Positions 8,849-16,712 of a stretch of 64,000 nucleotides of DNA are shown here, one piece after another. The DNA lies in the NCBI RefSeq assembly GCF_900110135.1, contig NZ_FOCO01000003.1, positions 62,001-126,000 of the forward strand, read 5' to 3'. The notes beneath the pieces are model-generated. The model was not told the origin of the DNA and did not search any database. It worked only from the letters and a program-made list of their open reading frames with translations. This DNA comes from Pseudorhodobacter antarcticus (lineage in GTDB: Bacteria > Pseudomonadota > Alphaproteobacteria > Rhodobacterales > Rhodobacteraceae). The translations under genes were made by a program, and so were the position numbers. Numbering within the stretch: position 1 is the stretch's first letter; every line of letters starts with the position of its first letter.

Positions 8849-9475
8849 TTAATCCTCAAAAAGTTCGCTTTGGCCCGTTTGCGGCTCGTCATCGTCATCT
8901 TGGCCCAAAGATGGGGCAAAACTGGGGCGGTTGTCCAGCAGACCTGCGGCGCGCAAATCTTTCAGGCCCGGCAGGTCGCGTGCCGATTCTAGCCCGAAAT
9001 GGTCAAGGAAATGTTCGGTGACGACGAAAGTGACGGGGCGGCCCGGGGTCATGCGGCGGCGGCCAAAGCGGACCCATTCAAGTTCAATCAGCTGGTCCAC
9101 GGTGCCGCGCGACACGGCAACACCCCGAATTTCCTCAATCTCGGCCCGCGTGACGGGTTGGTGATAGGCGACGATGGCAAGGGTTTCGATCGCGGCGCGC
9201 GAGAGTTTTCGCGCCTCAACCTGTTCTTTCAGCATCAAATGCCCAAGATCGGGGGCGGTGCGAAAGGCGTAGGCGTCGCCCACTTTGACCAGTTGCACGC
9301 CGCGCCCGTCATAGCGTTTGCGCAGGGTCACCAACGCCTCGGCGGGATCACAACCGTGGGGCAAGCGCGAGGTGAGTTCGGCCAGCGTGACCGGGTCCGC
9401 GCTGGCGAAAAGCACCGCTTCGACCATGCGTTCTTGTTCGGCTTGTGGTGGCGCTTTGAACAGGCTGTTGGTCAT
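8849..9475 (-). CDS. scpB: Segregation and condensation protein B
   Basis: ScpB binds as a dimer to the ScpA kleisin of the SMC-ScpAB condensin that organises and separates chromosomes. The 208-residue protein has the two winged-helix halves: VEAVLFASADPVTLAELTSRLP at the start and LSRAAIETLAIVAYHQPVTRAEIEEIRG with RGRPVTF-type ending (MTPGRPVTFVVTEHFLDHFGL). The C-terminus is an acidic tail. The start overlaps the scpA stop by 4 bases. Confidence 0.95.
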   Translation of the reverse strand: MTNSLFKAPPQAEQERMVEAVLFASADPVTLAELTSRLPHGCDPAEALVTLRKRYDGRGVQLVKVGDAYAFRTAPDLGHLMLKEQVEARKLSRAAIETLAIVAYHQPVTRAEIEEIRGVAVSRGTVDQLIELEWVRFGRRRMTPGRPVTFVVTEHFLDHFGLESARDLPGLKDLRAAGLLDNRPSFAPSLGQDDDDEPQTGQSELFED

Positions 9476-10263
9476 GGGCGGCCATCGCGTTTGCGGACTT
9501 GGATGGGGGAAAATATGTCGGCTTGGCGGATTTCCAATTGCCCCGCCTTGGTCAGTTCAAGCATCGCGGCGAAATGGGCGGCGGTGGCGGAGCGGCGGCG
9601 CGTGGCGCTGGTGTCCCATCCGGCGGGCAACCATGAGGTGAGGTCGGTCCAATCGCCAGCATAGCCCATGAGGCCGCGCAGGCGTTCCAGCGCCTCCTCC
9701 ATCGTGAAGACATTGTTGCGGTCCAGCACAAAGGGGCGAAAATCATCGCGGGTGCGGATGCGCGCGTAAGCTTGCATCAAGTCCATAAGGGACGCGGAAT
9801 AGCTGATCTTTTTGCGGCGCGTCACATCTTCGGGCAGGCCACGCGGGAAAAAGTTGCGGCCCATTTGGTCGCGGGCCATCAGGGTGGCGGCGACGTCGCG
9901 CATTGCGGCCAAGCGTTCGAGTTGGAAAGCGAGATGGGCGGCCAGATCTTCGGCGCTGGGGCCATCCTCGGTCGGGTCGGGGGGCAGCAGCAGGCGGGAT
10001 TTGAGGTAGGCGAGCCAAGCGGCCATGACCAAATAATCAGCGGCGAGTTCAAGGCGTAATGCACTGGCTTTGTTCACAAAAATCAGATATTGTTCGGCCA
10101 GATGCAGGATGGAAATTTTGCGCAGATCGACCTTTTGGCTGCGCGACAGGCTGAGCAGCAGGTCCAGCGGCCCCTCAAACCCGTCGACATCAATGATCAG
10201 CGCCTCGGCCGCCAGCCTGTCTGCCACGCTAAGCCGTTCATCTGCGTTCCAATCGTCGGCCAT
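9472..10263 (-). CDS. scpA: Segregation and condensation protein A
   Basis: ScpA is the kleisin subunit of the SMC complex. The 263-residue product shows the family start FEGPLDLLLSLSRSQKVDLRKISI (read in parts) at about residues 29-52 and the second conserved segment DYLVMAAWLAYLKSRLLLP. The C-terminal winged helix is around TSATRRRSATAAHFAAMLEL. It lies 3 bases after nagZ and overlaps scpB, forming one unit nagZ-scpA-scpB. Confidence 0.95.
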   Translation of the reverse strand: MADDWNADERLSVADRLAAEALIIDVDGFEGPLDLLLSLSRSQKVDLRKISILHLAEQYLIFVNKASALRLELAADYLVMAAWLAYLKSRLLLPPDPTEDGPSAEDLAAHLAFQLERLAAMRDVAATLMARDQMGRNFFPRGLPEDVTRRKKISYSASLMDLMQAYARIRTRDDFRPFVLDRNNVFTMEEALERLRGLMGYAGDWTDLTSWLPAGWDTSATRRRSATAAHFAAMLELTKAGQLEIRQADIFSPIQVRKRDGRP

Positions 10264-10266
10264 GAT

Positions 10267-11283
10267 TTACCCAGCTACCAAGCCAGCAAGGTCGAACCGC
10301 AGGGAGGCAATGTCAATGGTTTCGGGGGTGTGGCGCAAGGACAGGGCATGGGCGCAGCGGCGGGCGGCGGCGGGCGTTAGGGGGCCAGCGGCATCGGTCA
10401 CTTGAACCATTTCATCCATATGGCCGTTGCAATGCAGCGCAATATCGACGCCTGCGGAAAGGGTGGCTGCGGTACGTTCGCCAAGGCTGCCAGCCAGCGC
10501 GTTCATCGACAGATCATCGGATATCAGGACACCGCCAAAGCCGATATCACCGCGCATCACCTGCACCATTTTGGGGGATGTGGTGGCGGGGTGATCGGGG
10601 TCAATGGCCGCGTAGACGATATGCGCGGTCATGGCGAGGGGCAGATCGTTCAGCGCGCGGAAGGGGGCGAAATCATGCGATTGGAGCTGCGAGAGGGGCG
10701 CGCTGACCTGTGGCAAATCTTTGTGGCTGTCCAGTGCCGCCTGCCCGTGGCCCGGCATGTGTTTGATCACGGGCAGCACGCCGCCTGCCAAATGCCCCTT
10801 GGCAGCGGCGCGGCCCAATTGGGCCACAAGCGCAGAATCATTGGAAAAACAACGGTTTCGCAGAAAAGGATGCGTGTGCGCGGAGGCGACATCAAGGCAG
10901 GGCGCGCAATTGGCGTCAATGCCAACGCTGCGCAATTCCGACGCGATTAGGCGGTAGCGCAGTTCCATCGCGCGGGCGGCGGCGTCTGCACCCTGCCCCG
11001 GTTTGGCGGTTTGCATAGCAAGTTGCACCATGTCCAAGGGGGGCAACCATTCCGACCAATGGGGGCTGCGCAGGCGTTGAACGCGCCCGCCTTCTTGGTC
11101 GACAAACACAGGCGCATCGCGGCCCACACAGGCGCGCAAATCGGAGGTCAGCGCGCGCAACTGCGCGGGGTTTTCGACATTGCGCGCGAACAGGATGAAC
11201 CCCCAAGGCTTGGTGCGGGCAAAAAACGCAGCCTCATCTGCTGTTAGAATGGGGCCTGCAAGCCCTAGAACCGCAGCTTTCAT
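10267..11283 (-). CDS. nagZ: Beta-N-acetylhexosaminidase (NagZ)
   Basis: This GH3 cytoplasmic enzyme cleaves GlcNAc from anhydro-muropeptides in peptidoglycan recycling. The KHMPGHG motif is at residues 184-190, with the following SHKDLP carrying the catalytic His; the nucleophile region is GVLISDDLSMNAL. Length 338 is normal. It is sandwiched in the conserved argS-SPOR-nagZ-scpA-scpB order; its start overlaps the SPOR gene stop by 4 bases. Confidence 0.95.
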   Translation of the reverse strand: MKAAVLGLAGPILTADEAAFFARTKPWGFILFARNVENPAQLRALTSDLRACVGRDAPVFVDQEGGRVQRLRSPHWSEWLPPLDMVQLAMQTAKPGQGADAAARAMELRYRLIASELRSVGIDANCAPCLDVASAHTHPFLRNRCFSNDSALVAQLGRAAAKGHLAGGVLPVIKHMPGHGQAALDSHKDLPQVSAPLSQLQSHDFAPFRALNDLPLAMTAHIVYAAIDPDHPATTSPKMVQVMRGDIGFGGVLISDDLSMNALAGSLGERTAATLSAGVDIALHCNGHMDEMVQVTDAAGPLTPAAARRCAHALSLRHTPETIDIASLRFDLAGLVAG

Positions 11284-12221
11284 CGCACCGCCACGGGGAT
11301 ACAGGCGGCGCGTTCGGCCACGAGGGCGGAACAGAAGCGGCGGGAATCCGCCTCATCCGCGAAGCCCATTGCGCGCAGACGGTAGAAGGTGCGCCCCCCG
11401 CTTTGTGCGGCTTGAACGATGCGGGTTTTGCCTGTCAGCAATTCGCCAAATTTGCCCGATAGGCGGTCCCATTCGGTGCGGGCAACATCCTCACTGTCAA
11501 AGGCACCAAGCTGCACAAGGCGGGTGCCAGAGGCGAGCGCGTCGCCAGTGATTTCTGCGGTGGACCCAGCGCTGGCCATGACCATTTCGGCACCCGGACG
11601 GGCACGCGGGCGCGGCGATTGCGCCATCATCCCTTGTGGCATCGACACAACAGGTTCGGACCGCAAGGTGATGTCCAGATCACCCGAAAGTGGCACCGCG
11701 TCCCCGGCCAAACTGTCGGCCAAAGCGCCAATGTCAGCGGGCTCAAAACTGACGGCCTGTGCGGGGTCGCCTGCCCCATCATCCGGCATCGCGCCAATGG
11801 CAAGGCCCGGCATGCTGGACGAACGCGCCGACACATCAGCGACCATCGCCACAGCAGACCCCGTTTCATCGCCATCGGTCAGGCCAATGGGGGCCGGGGC
11901 CAGCAGCAAACGGTCGGCGGGTGCGGAGATGCCACCATCCTCGGCCACGGCATTGACAGAGAGGCCTCGGTAGCTGGTGATCACGCCGCCCGGATCATCC
12001 GGGGCGGTGCGCATTGGGCCTTCCATCGCGCGGACAATCGGGATGCCGGTCATATCGCGCACGGCAAGGTGATAGCCCCAATAAGCAAGCCCCAGCACCA
12101 AAGCCACAGAGGTTGCGGCCCCCGCAAGCCCTGCCATCCGGGCAGACCGTGCGGCCATACCACCCATCATACCGCCGGATGCGCCAAATTCATCATCGAA
12201 ATCGAATCTTGTGTCTGCCAT
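11280..12221 (-). CDS. SPOR-domain membrane protein
   Basis: The 313-residue protein has a cytoplasmic acidic N-terminus (MADTRFDFDDEFG), one transmembrane helix at about residues 28-48 (MAGLAGAATSVALVLGLAY), a disordered Ala/Pro/Asp-rich periplasmic linker, and a C-terminal SPOR domain (RLVQLGAFDSEDVARTEW to the end). SPOR domains bind glycan strands stripped of stem peptides at the septum, so a division-site role is inferred. The frame opens at 12248, but ATG 12221 gives the normal start with GAGG upstream. Confidence 0.85.
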   Translation of the reverse strand: MADTRFDFDDEFGASGGMMGGMAARSARMAGLAGAATSVALVLGLAYWGYHLAVRDMTGIPIVRAMEGPMRTAPDDPGGVITSYRGLSVNAVAEDGGISAPADRLLLAPAPIGLTDGDETGSAVAMVADVSARSSSMPGLAIGAMPDDGAGDPAQAVSFEPADIGALADSLAGDAVPLSGDLDITLRSEPVVSMPQGMMAQSPRPRARPGAEMVMASAGSTAEITGDALASGTRLVQLGAFDSEDVARTEWDRLSGKFGELLTGKTRIVQAAQSGGRTFYRLRAMGFADEADSRRFCSALVAERAACIPVAVR

Positions 12222-12298
12222 GCTCTGTGCCTCACACTGCGGGGGCAATCACCTGCCCCGCTGTCTTGCCTGTTTGCACACCGATGGGTCGCCTTATA

Positions 12299-14041
12299 TC
12301 AGCGCATTTCCTCAACCGGTGTGACACCCAAGATAGCAAGACCTGCGGAAATCACAACGCCTGTGGACCGTGCCAGCGCGATTTTTGCCTGAGTTGTTGC
12401 CAAATCATCCTGCACAAAGCGCAATTCGGGCGCATCCTTGGCCCGGTTCCACAGGCTGTGCAGATCGGACGCCAGTTCGTAAAGGTAAAAGGCCACGCGG
12501 TGCGGCTCATTTCCGCGCGCGGCGATTTCGACAAGGCGGGGCCATTCGGCGATTTTTTGCGCCAAATGCAGCTCGGCGGGGTGATTTAGGATTGAAAGGT
12601 CGCGCGCGCCAAGGGCTGCGTCAGAGGTATCGACCCCCAAAGCGGTCGCTTTGCGCATCACCGAATTGATGCGGGCGTTGGCGTATTGGACATAGAACAC
12701 CGGGTTGTCCTTGGATTGTTCCATCACCTTGGCAAAGTCGAAATCCAAAGGCGCGTCATTTTTGCGGGTCAGCATGACAAAGCGGGTCACATCCGCTCCG
12801 ACCTGTTCCACCACATCCCGCAGGGTGACAAAGGTGCCCGCGCGTTTGGACATTTTGAACGGCTCGCCACCTTTCCACAGCTTGACCAGTTGGATCAGTT
12901 TAATGTCCAGCGGCACGCGGCCCCCCGACAAGGCGCTGACCGCCGCCTTCATCCGTTTGACGTAACCACCATGATCGGCACCGAAAATGTCGATCAACTG
13001 GTCAAAGCCGCGCTGCACCTTGTTGTAATGATAGGCAATATCAGGGGCAAAATAGGTCCATGCGCCGTCCGATTTCATCACCGGGCGGTCCACGTCATCT
13101 CCATGCGCGGTGCTGCGGAACAAGGTTTGTTCGCGCGCCTCCCAATCGTCGGGCAGTTTACCTTTGGGCGGTTCCAGCGTGCCTTCATAGATCAGGCCCA
13201 TATCCTTGAGTTTGCCAATCGCCGCCTCAATCTGGCCCGTGCCATACAGCGCTTTTTCAGACGAATACACATCCATCTGGACATTCAGCAGCGCCAAATC
13301 ATCGCGGATCATCTGCATCATCATTTCCGTGGCAAAATCACGCACATCGGCCAGCCAAACGGATTCGGGTTGGCCCAGCAGGGTGTCACCCCATTTATCC
13401 TGCATCGCCTGCCCCACCGGGATCAGGTAATCGCCGGGATACAGCCCTTCACGAATTTCGGGGGTCTGGCCCAACGCCTCGCGGTAGCGTTCATAGGCCG
13501 AGCGCGCCAGCACATCGACCTGCGCGCCGCCATCGTTGATGTAATATTCGCGCGTGACGTTATAGCCTGCAAAATCCAGCAAGCGCGCAAGGGCATCGCC
13601 GAACACCGCACCGCGCACATGGCCCACATGCATGGGGCCGGTGGGGTTAGCGGACACAAATTCAATGTTCACCTTCAGGCCCGCACCAATATTGGCACGC
13701 CCGAAATTGTTGCCTGCCTGCAAAGCGGCGGTTAGCACGCGTGTCCATTCCACAGGGGCCAGCGACAGGTTCAAAAAGCCGGGGCCCGCGACCTGCACAT
13801 CCGTAATGCGGGGGTCGTTTGACAGGCGGGCGGCCAAAAGGTCTGCAATCGCGCGCGGGGCCATGCCTGCGGGTTTGGCCAGCACCATCGCGGCATTGGT
13901 GGCCATATCACCGTGGCTGGCATCGCGGGGCGGTTCAACGGCCACGGCGGCAAGGTTAAGGCCTGCGGGCAAATCGCCTGCGGCCATCATGGCGTCAAGT
14001 TCGGTGATCACTGCGGCGCGAATATCGGAAAAAAGGTTCAT
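12299..14041 (-). CDS. argS: Arginyl-tRNA synthetase
   Basis: This class I synthetase charges tRNA-Arg. The N-terminal Add-1 domain, the HIGH-like HVGH in [18 protein letters not shown] and the KMSKR loop ([14 protein letters not shown]) are all present; the C-terminal DALR anticodon-binding domain runs to the end. The 580-residue length is typical. ATG at 14041 is chosen because AGGACAGGACA precedes it; an upstream in-frame ATG at 14095 would add an unlike leader. It is the first gene of the argS-SPOR-nagZ-scpAB run. Confidence 0.97.
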   Translation of the reverse strand: MNLFSDIRAAVITELDAMMAAGDLPAGLNLAAVAVEPPRDASHGDMATNAAMVLAKPAGMAPRAIADLLAARLSNDPRITDVQVAGPGFLNLSLAPVEWTRVLTAALQAGNNFGRANIGAGLKVNIEFVSANPTGPMHVGHVRGAVFGDALARLLDFAGYNVTREYYINDGGAQVDVLARSAYERYREALGQTPEIREGLYPGDYLIPVGQAMQDKWGDTLLGQPESVWLADVRDFATEMMMQMIRDDLALLNVQMDVYSSEKALYGTGQIEAAIGKLKDMGLIYEGTLEPPKGKLPDDWEAREQTLFRSTAHGDDVDRPVMKSDGAWTYFAPDIAYHYNKVQRGFDQLIDIFGADHGGYVKRMKAAVSALSGGRVPLDIKLIQLVKLWKGGEPFKMSKRAGTFVTLRDVVEQVGADVTRFVMLTRKNDAPLDFDFAKVMEQSKDNPVFYVQYANARINSVMRKATALGVDTSDAALGARDLSILNHPAELHLAQKIAEWPRLVEIAARGNEPHRVAFYLYELASDLHSLWNRAKDAPELRFVQDDLATTQAKIALARSTGVVISAGLAILGVTPVEEMR

Positions 14042-14141
14042 TTGTCCTGTCCTTTGGCTGTCCAAGGGGATGCCAGAGGGCAAGGGCTGGGTCAATGCCC
14101 CGCCGCATCAATGCAAGGTGCGGCGGGGGGGTTTGGCCGGT

Positions 14142-14624
14142 TCAGGTCTTGGCGCGCCAATCATTCAGCGCGGGGTTGGGTTCGGCGACAACGGCCAGCG
14201 GGTCGGTGATGGGAATGGCAATAGGGCCGGACCGGCGGAAATAATGCGCCTCGCGGGCACCGAAATAGAACCCCACGACCGCCCCAAGCAGCCACCACAG
14301 CGGGTCGGGCACAAGGTTAAGGCCCACCATGCGTTCGCCAAAGCTGACGGGTTCAACCATCGCATAGACGAACAGACCCAACGTGCCAAAGGCAAGCAGC
14401 GGGCGCGGCAAGCGGTTAAGGCCGTTCACCATCCGGTCAAACCAACCAAAACCGGGGTCGGCGTATTCGGCCCCAAGTTGGCGCAACGCGGCCATTTGCG
14501 CCTCGGCCGACAGTTCCATCTGGCGGGTGGCGGAAGGGGTGAACACTTCGGCCATGCCGCGCGCGGCGCTGCCAAGGGCGGTGACCGCGGTGCTGCCGAC
14601 CAGCAGGTTTGGTATCACCCCCAT
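14142..14624 (-). CDS. Holin of the gene-transfer-agent release type (3TM)
   Basis: The 160-residue protein has a weakly hydrophobic N-terminus, then an amphipathic region and two clear membrane helices (LLAFGTLGLFVYAMVEPV around residues 77-94 and PLWWLLGAVVGFYFG around 108-122), ending in a hydrophilic tail. Its order and features fit the family described as holin of three TMs for gene-transfer release, which lets the endolysin reach the wall. The start lies inside the 3' end of the endolysin gene (10-bp overlap), so the two are translationally coupled. No phage structural genes are nearby. Confidence 0.8.
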   Translation of the reverse strand: MGVIPNLLVGSTAVTALGSAARGMAEVFTPSATRQMELSAEAQMAALRQLGAEYADPGFGWFDRMVNGLNRLPRPLLAFGTLGLFVYAMVEPVSFGERMVGLNLVPDPLWWLLGAVVGFYFGAREAHYFRRSGPIAIPITDPLAVVAEPNPALNDWRAKT

Positions 14625-15226
14625 GCGGCCACCCGCGCTTTGTGCTGCGCCTCGGTCAAATGATATTTGGGGGACATAAATTCCTCAGCCCGTGTGATCC
14701 ACCCCCCTTTGCCGCCGTTGCGGCGGCGGGCGTATTTGCGGCTGGCGGGGCGCGCATCAGCGATGCGGTAGTAATAATTGCGCCGCGCGATTGCATAGGC
14801 ATCGGACAAATGGCCGGGTGCCGCCTCCATCGCGCGCTGTGCGGCGGTGATAGTTTGCGGGCCAATCGCCCCATCGGGGATGCATGCAAACCCCATATCG
14901 GTCAAAAGGCGTTGCAACACCTTGACCGCGTTGGAGCCGGAATTGACCATCATATCAAACACCGACGCTTGCAGCGGTTCGGGCAGTTGGGCGATGCCGG
15001 GGCGGGTGAAATAATGTTCAACGTAAATTTCCACCGCTTGGGTGGTGGTGATCGCCTCCACATCTTTGCGGTCAACAGTGCCATCGCCGTTCAAATCCAG
15101 CCCCAAGCGCTGCATCGTGTGGATGGTGACGCCGTGTTTGGTCGCCCCGCCCGGATCATCAGGATCATCGACAAAGCCACCTTCGCGGGCGACAATTTCG
15201 CGGGCAATATCTTGGACGGATTGCAT
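14615..15226 (-). CDS. Endolysin, GH108 with peptidoglycan-binding domain (GTA type)
   Basis: The 203-residue protein has the GH108 muramidase start: catalytic Glu15 in VAREGGFVDDPDDPGGATK, then HGVT. Residues 44-55 are a canonical calcium-binding loop (D44, N46, D48, T50, D52, D55). The C-terminal half is a PG-binding-3 domain (DGAIGPQTITAAQRA) and a basic tail with KYARRRN. No signal peptide is visible, so release needs the holin. Enzymes of this kind lyse cells to free gene transfer agents in Rhodobacterales. A strong GGAGG precedes the ATG. It begins 78 bases downstream of ccmE, after a GC hairpin. Confidence 0.85.
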   Translation of the reverse strand: MQSVQDIAREIVAREGGFVDDPDDPGGATKHGVTIHTMQRLGLDLNGDGTVDRKDVEAITTTQAVEIYVEHYFTRPGIAQLPEPLQASVFDMMVNSGSNAVKVLQRLLTDMGFACIPDGAIGPQTITAAQRAMEAAPGHLSDAYAIARRNYYYRIADARPASRKYARRRNGGKGGWITRAEEFMSPKYHLTEAQHKARVAAWG

Positions 15227-15241
15227 ATTCTGGCCTCCATG

Positions 15242-15262
15242 CCGGGGGACCCTTCCCCCGGT
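15242..15262. terminator. GC hairpin between ccmE and the lysis genes
   Basis: Perfect CCGGGGG/CCCCCGG arms flank a short loop just upstream of the endolysin ribosome site. There is no T-run on the minus strand, so it may attenuate or shield the site rather than fully terminate. Confidence 0.4.
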
Positions 15263-15304
15263 TTCAGGCGCAAAATTGCCGCAGCGCGATTAATGCTTAG
15301 GTAA

Positions 15305-15748
15305 TCAACCGTTCGGGTCTTGGTACATGCCCTGCGCTTTCAGCGCGTCCACCACTTCGGATGGCATGTAGGTTTCATCGTGTTTGGCCAAAATCTCTTC
15401 GGCCACGAACACGCCGTCAATCAGCTTGCCTGTGCCAACCATGCCTGTATTTTCCGTGAACAGATCGGGCAAAATCCCGGTAAAGGCGACGGGCACGGTG
15501 GCCGCACCATCGGTCACACGAAAGGTGATGGTTTCGCCCTGCCCCCGCACGATGGAGCCGATTTCAACCAAGCCGCCAAGGCGAAAGGTTTCCGTGGGTT
15601 GCGGCGGGTCGGCCATGACTTGGGCGGGCGCGCGGAAAAAGTTGATACCATCCTTGAAGCCGTAGCCAATCAGCGACACGGAGACACCCAAAAACAAGAA
15701 AGCCAGCAAGATAATCTGGATCCGGCGGGTTTTCTTTAGGTTTTTCAT
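15305..15748 (-). CDS. ccmE: Cytochrome c maturation heme chaperone CcmE
   Basis: CcmE covalently holds heme in the periplasm and passes it to CcmFH for cytochrome c assembly. One N-terminal anchor (IILLAFLFLGVSVSLIGYG, residues 12-30) is followed by an OB-fold; His123 in AKHDETYMP is the heme attachment residue, with Tyr127. Length 147 is normal. GAGGA lies six bases before the ATG. The other ccm genes are not in the window. Confidence 0.96.
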   Translation of the reverse strand: MKNLKKTRRIQIILLAFLFLGVSVSLIGYGFKDGINFFRAPAQVMADPPQPTETFRLGGLVEIGSIVRGQGETITFRVTDGAATVPVAFTGILPDLFTENTGMVGTGKLIDGVFVAEEILAKHDETYMPSEVVDALKAQGMYQDPNG

Positions 15749-15860
15749 AGCATCCTCATTCTGCGCGTCGTTGTTAGATGGCTGTTATCACATTCCGTTC
15801 AAGGGCGCATGGGGCGTGATGTAGCAGGGTTGGCCGTTATATCGGGTCTGGTTTAAGGGG

Positions 15861-16673
15861 TTAGGCCGCTTCAAACGTGATGTGGCGGCGTAGGAATTGG
15901 GTGGCTTTGCTGCCCACACGGACCGGATCGCCCGTGGTTAGGAATTTGGATTGGGTGCCAGCCCCGCGAAATTCGGGGCGGCGGGTTAGATAATCCGTAA
16001 GGGCGGCTGCGACCAGATCGGGTTGGCTGTAAACCTTTACATTGGGGCCAAGCGCATTGGCAAACACTTGTTCCACAAGGGGATAATGGGTGCAGCCCAA
16101 CACGGCGGCCTGCGGATTTGGCATGCGGCGCAGCAAGGATTCAACGTGAGAACGGACCAGCGCCTCGGCCAAAATCTCATCCCCTTGTTCCAGCGCGTCG
16201 ACGACACCGCCGCACGGCTGCGCCTCGACATCCACCCCAATCGCGCGGTAGGCGAGTTCGCGTTGAAAAGAGCGGCTGGCGACCGTGGCGGGGGTAGCAA
16301 ACAAGGCGATATGTTTGACATCCACCTCTCTCGGGGGGGAATTGTCGCCCCATTGGCGTTCGGTCACCGCCTCAATCATCGGCACGAACACGCCCAAAAC
16401 ACGTTTGTCGCTGGGCAGCCAAGTTTCTTGCATCCGTTTCAAAGCGGCGGCAGAGGCGGTGTTGCACGCCAGGATGACCAAATCGCAGCCCTCCGCCCAC
16501 AGGCGTTCAGTGGCAGCGCATGTGAGGGTGTAAATATCATCGGCAGTGCGGGTGCCGTAAGGGGCGTTGGCATTGTCGCCCAGATAGATTAACGCTTGAT
16601 CTGGCATGCGTTTTACCAGCGCGTCCAACACCGTCAGCCCGCCAAGGCCACTGTCAAAAATCCCTACGGCCAT
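15861..16673 (-). CDS. murI: Glutamate racemase
   Basis: MurI makes D-glutamate for peptidoglycan. The N-terminus [15 protein letters not shown] is diagnostic. The two catalytic cysteines are Cys70 in LACNTAS and Cys194 in GCTHYPLV. The 270-residue length fits the family. It lies between ccmE and the indolepyruvate oxidoreductase on the same strand without evident coupling. Confidence 0.96.
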   Translation of the reverse strand: MAVGIFDSGLGGLTVLDALVKRMPDQALIYLGDNANAPYGTRTADDIYTLTCAATERLWAEGCDLVILACNTASAAALKRMQETWLPSDKRVLGVFVPMIEAVTERQWGDNSPPREVDVKHIALFATPATVASRSFQRELAYRAIGVDVEAQPCGGVVDALEQGDEILAEALVRSHVESLLRRMPNPQAAVLGCTHYPLVEQVFANALGPNVKVYSQPDLVAAALTDYLTRRPEFRGAGTQSKFLTTGDPVRVGSKATQFLRRHITFEAA

Positions 16674-16712
16674 GCGGCACCCCTTATTTATGGCGCAATT
16701 ATAGGCGCGCCA

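Noticed and set aside
14142-15226. Holin and endolysin as evidence of a prophage
   Set aside because: No integrase, capsid, terminase or attachment repeats are near, and the flanks are housekeeping genes in their usual surroundings.
15749-15860. Regulatory or RNA element between ccmE and murI
   Set aside because: No clear hairpin, promoter or repeat could be supported in these 112 bases.
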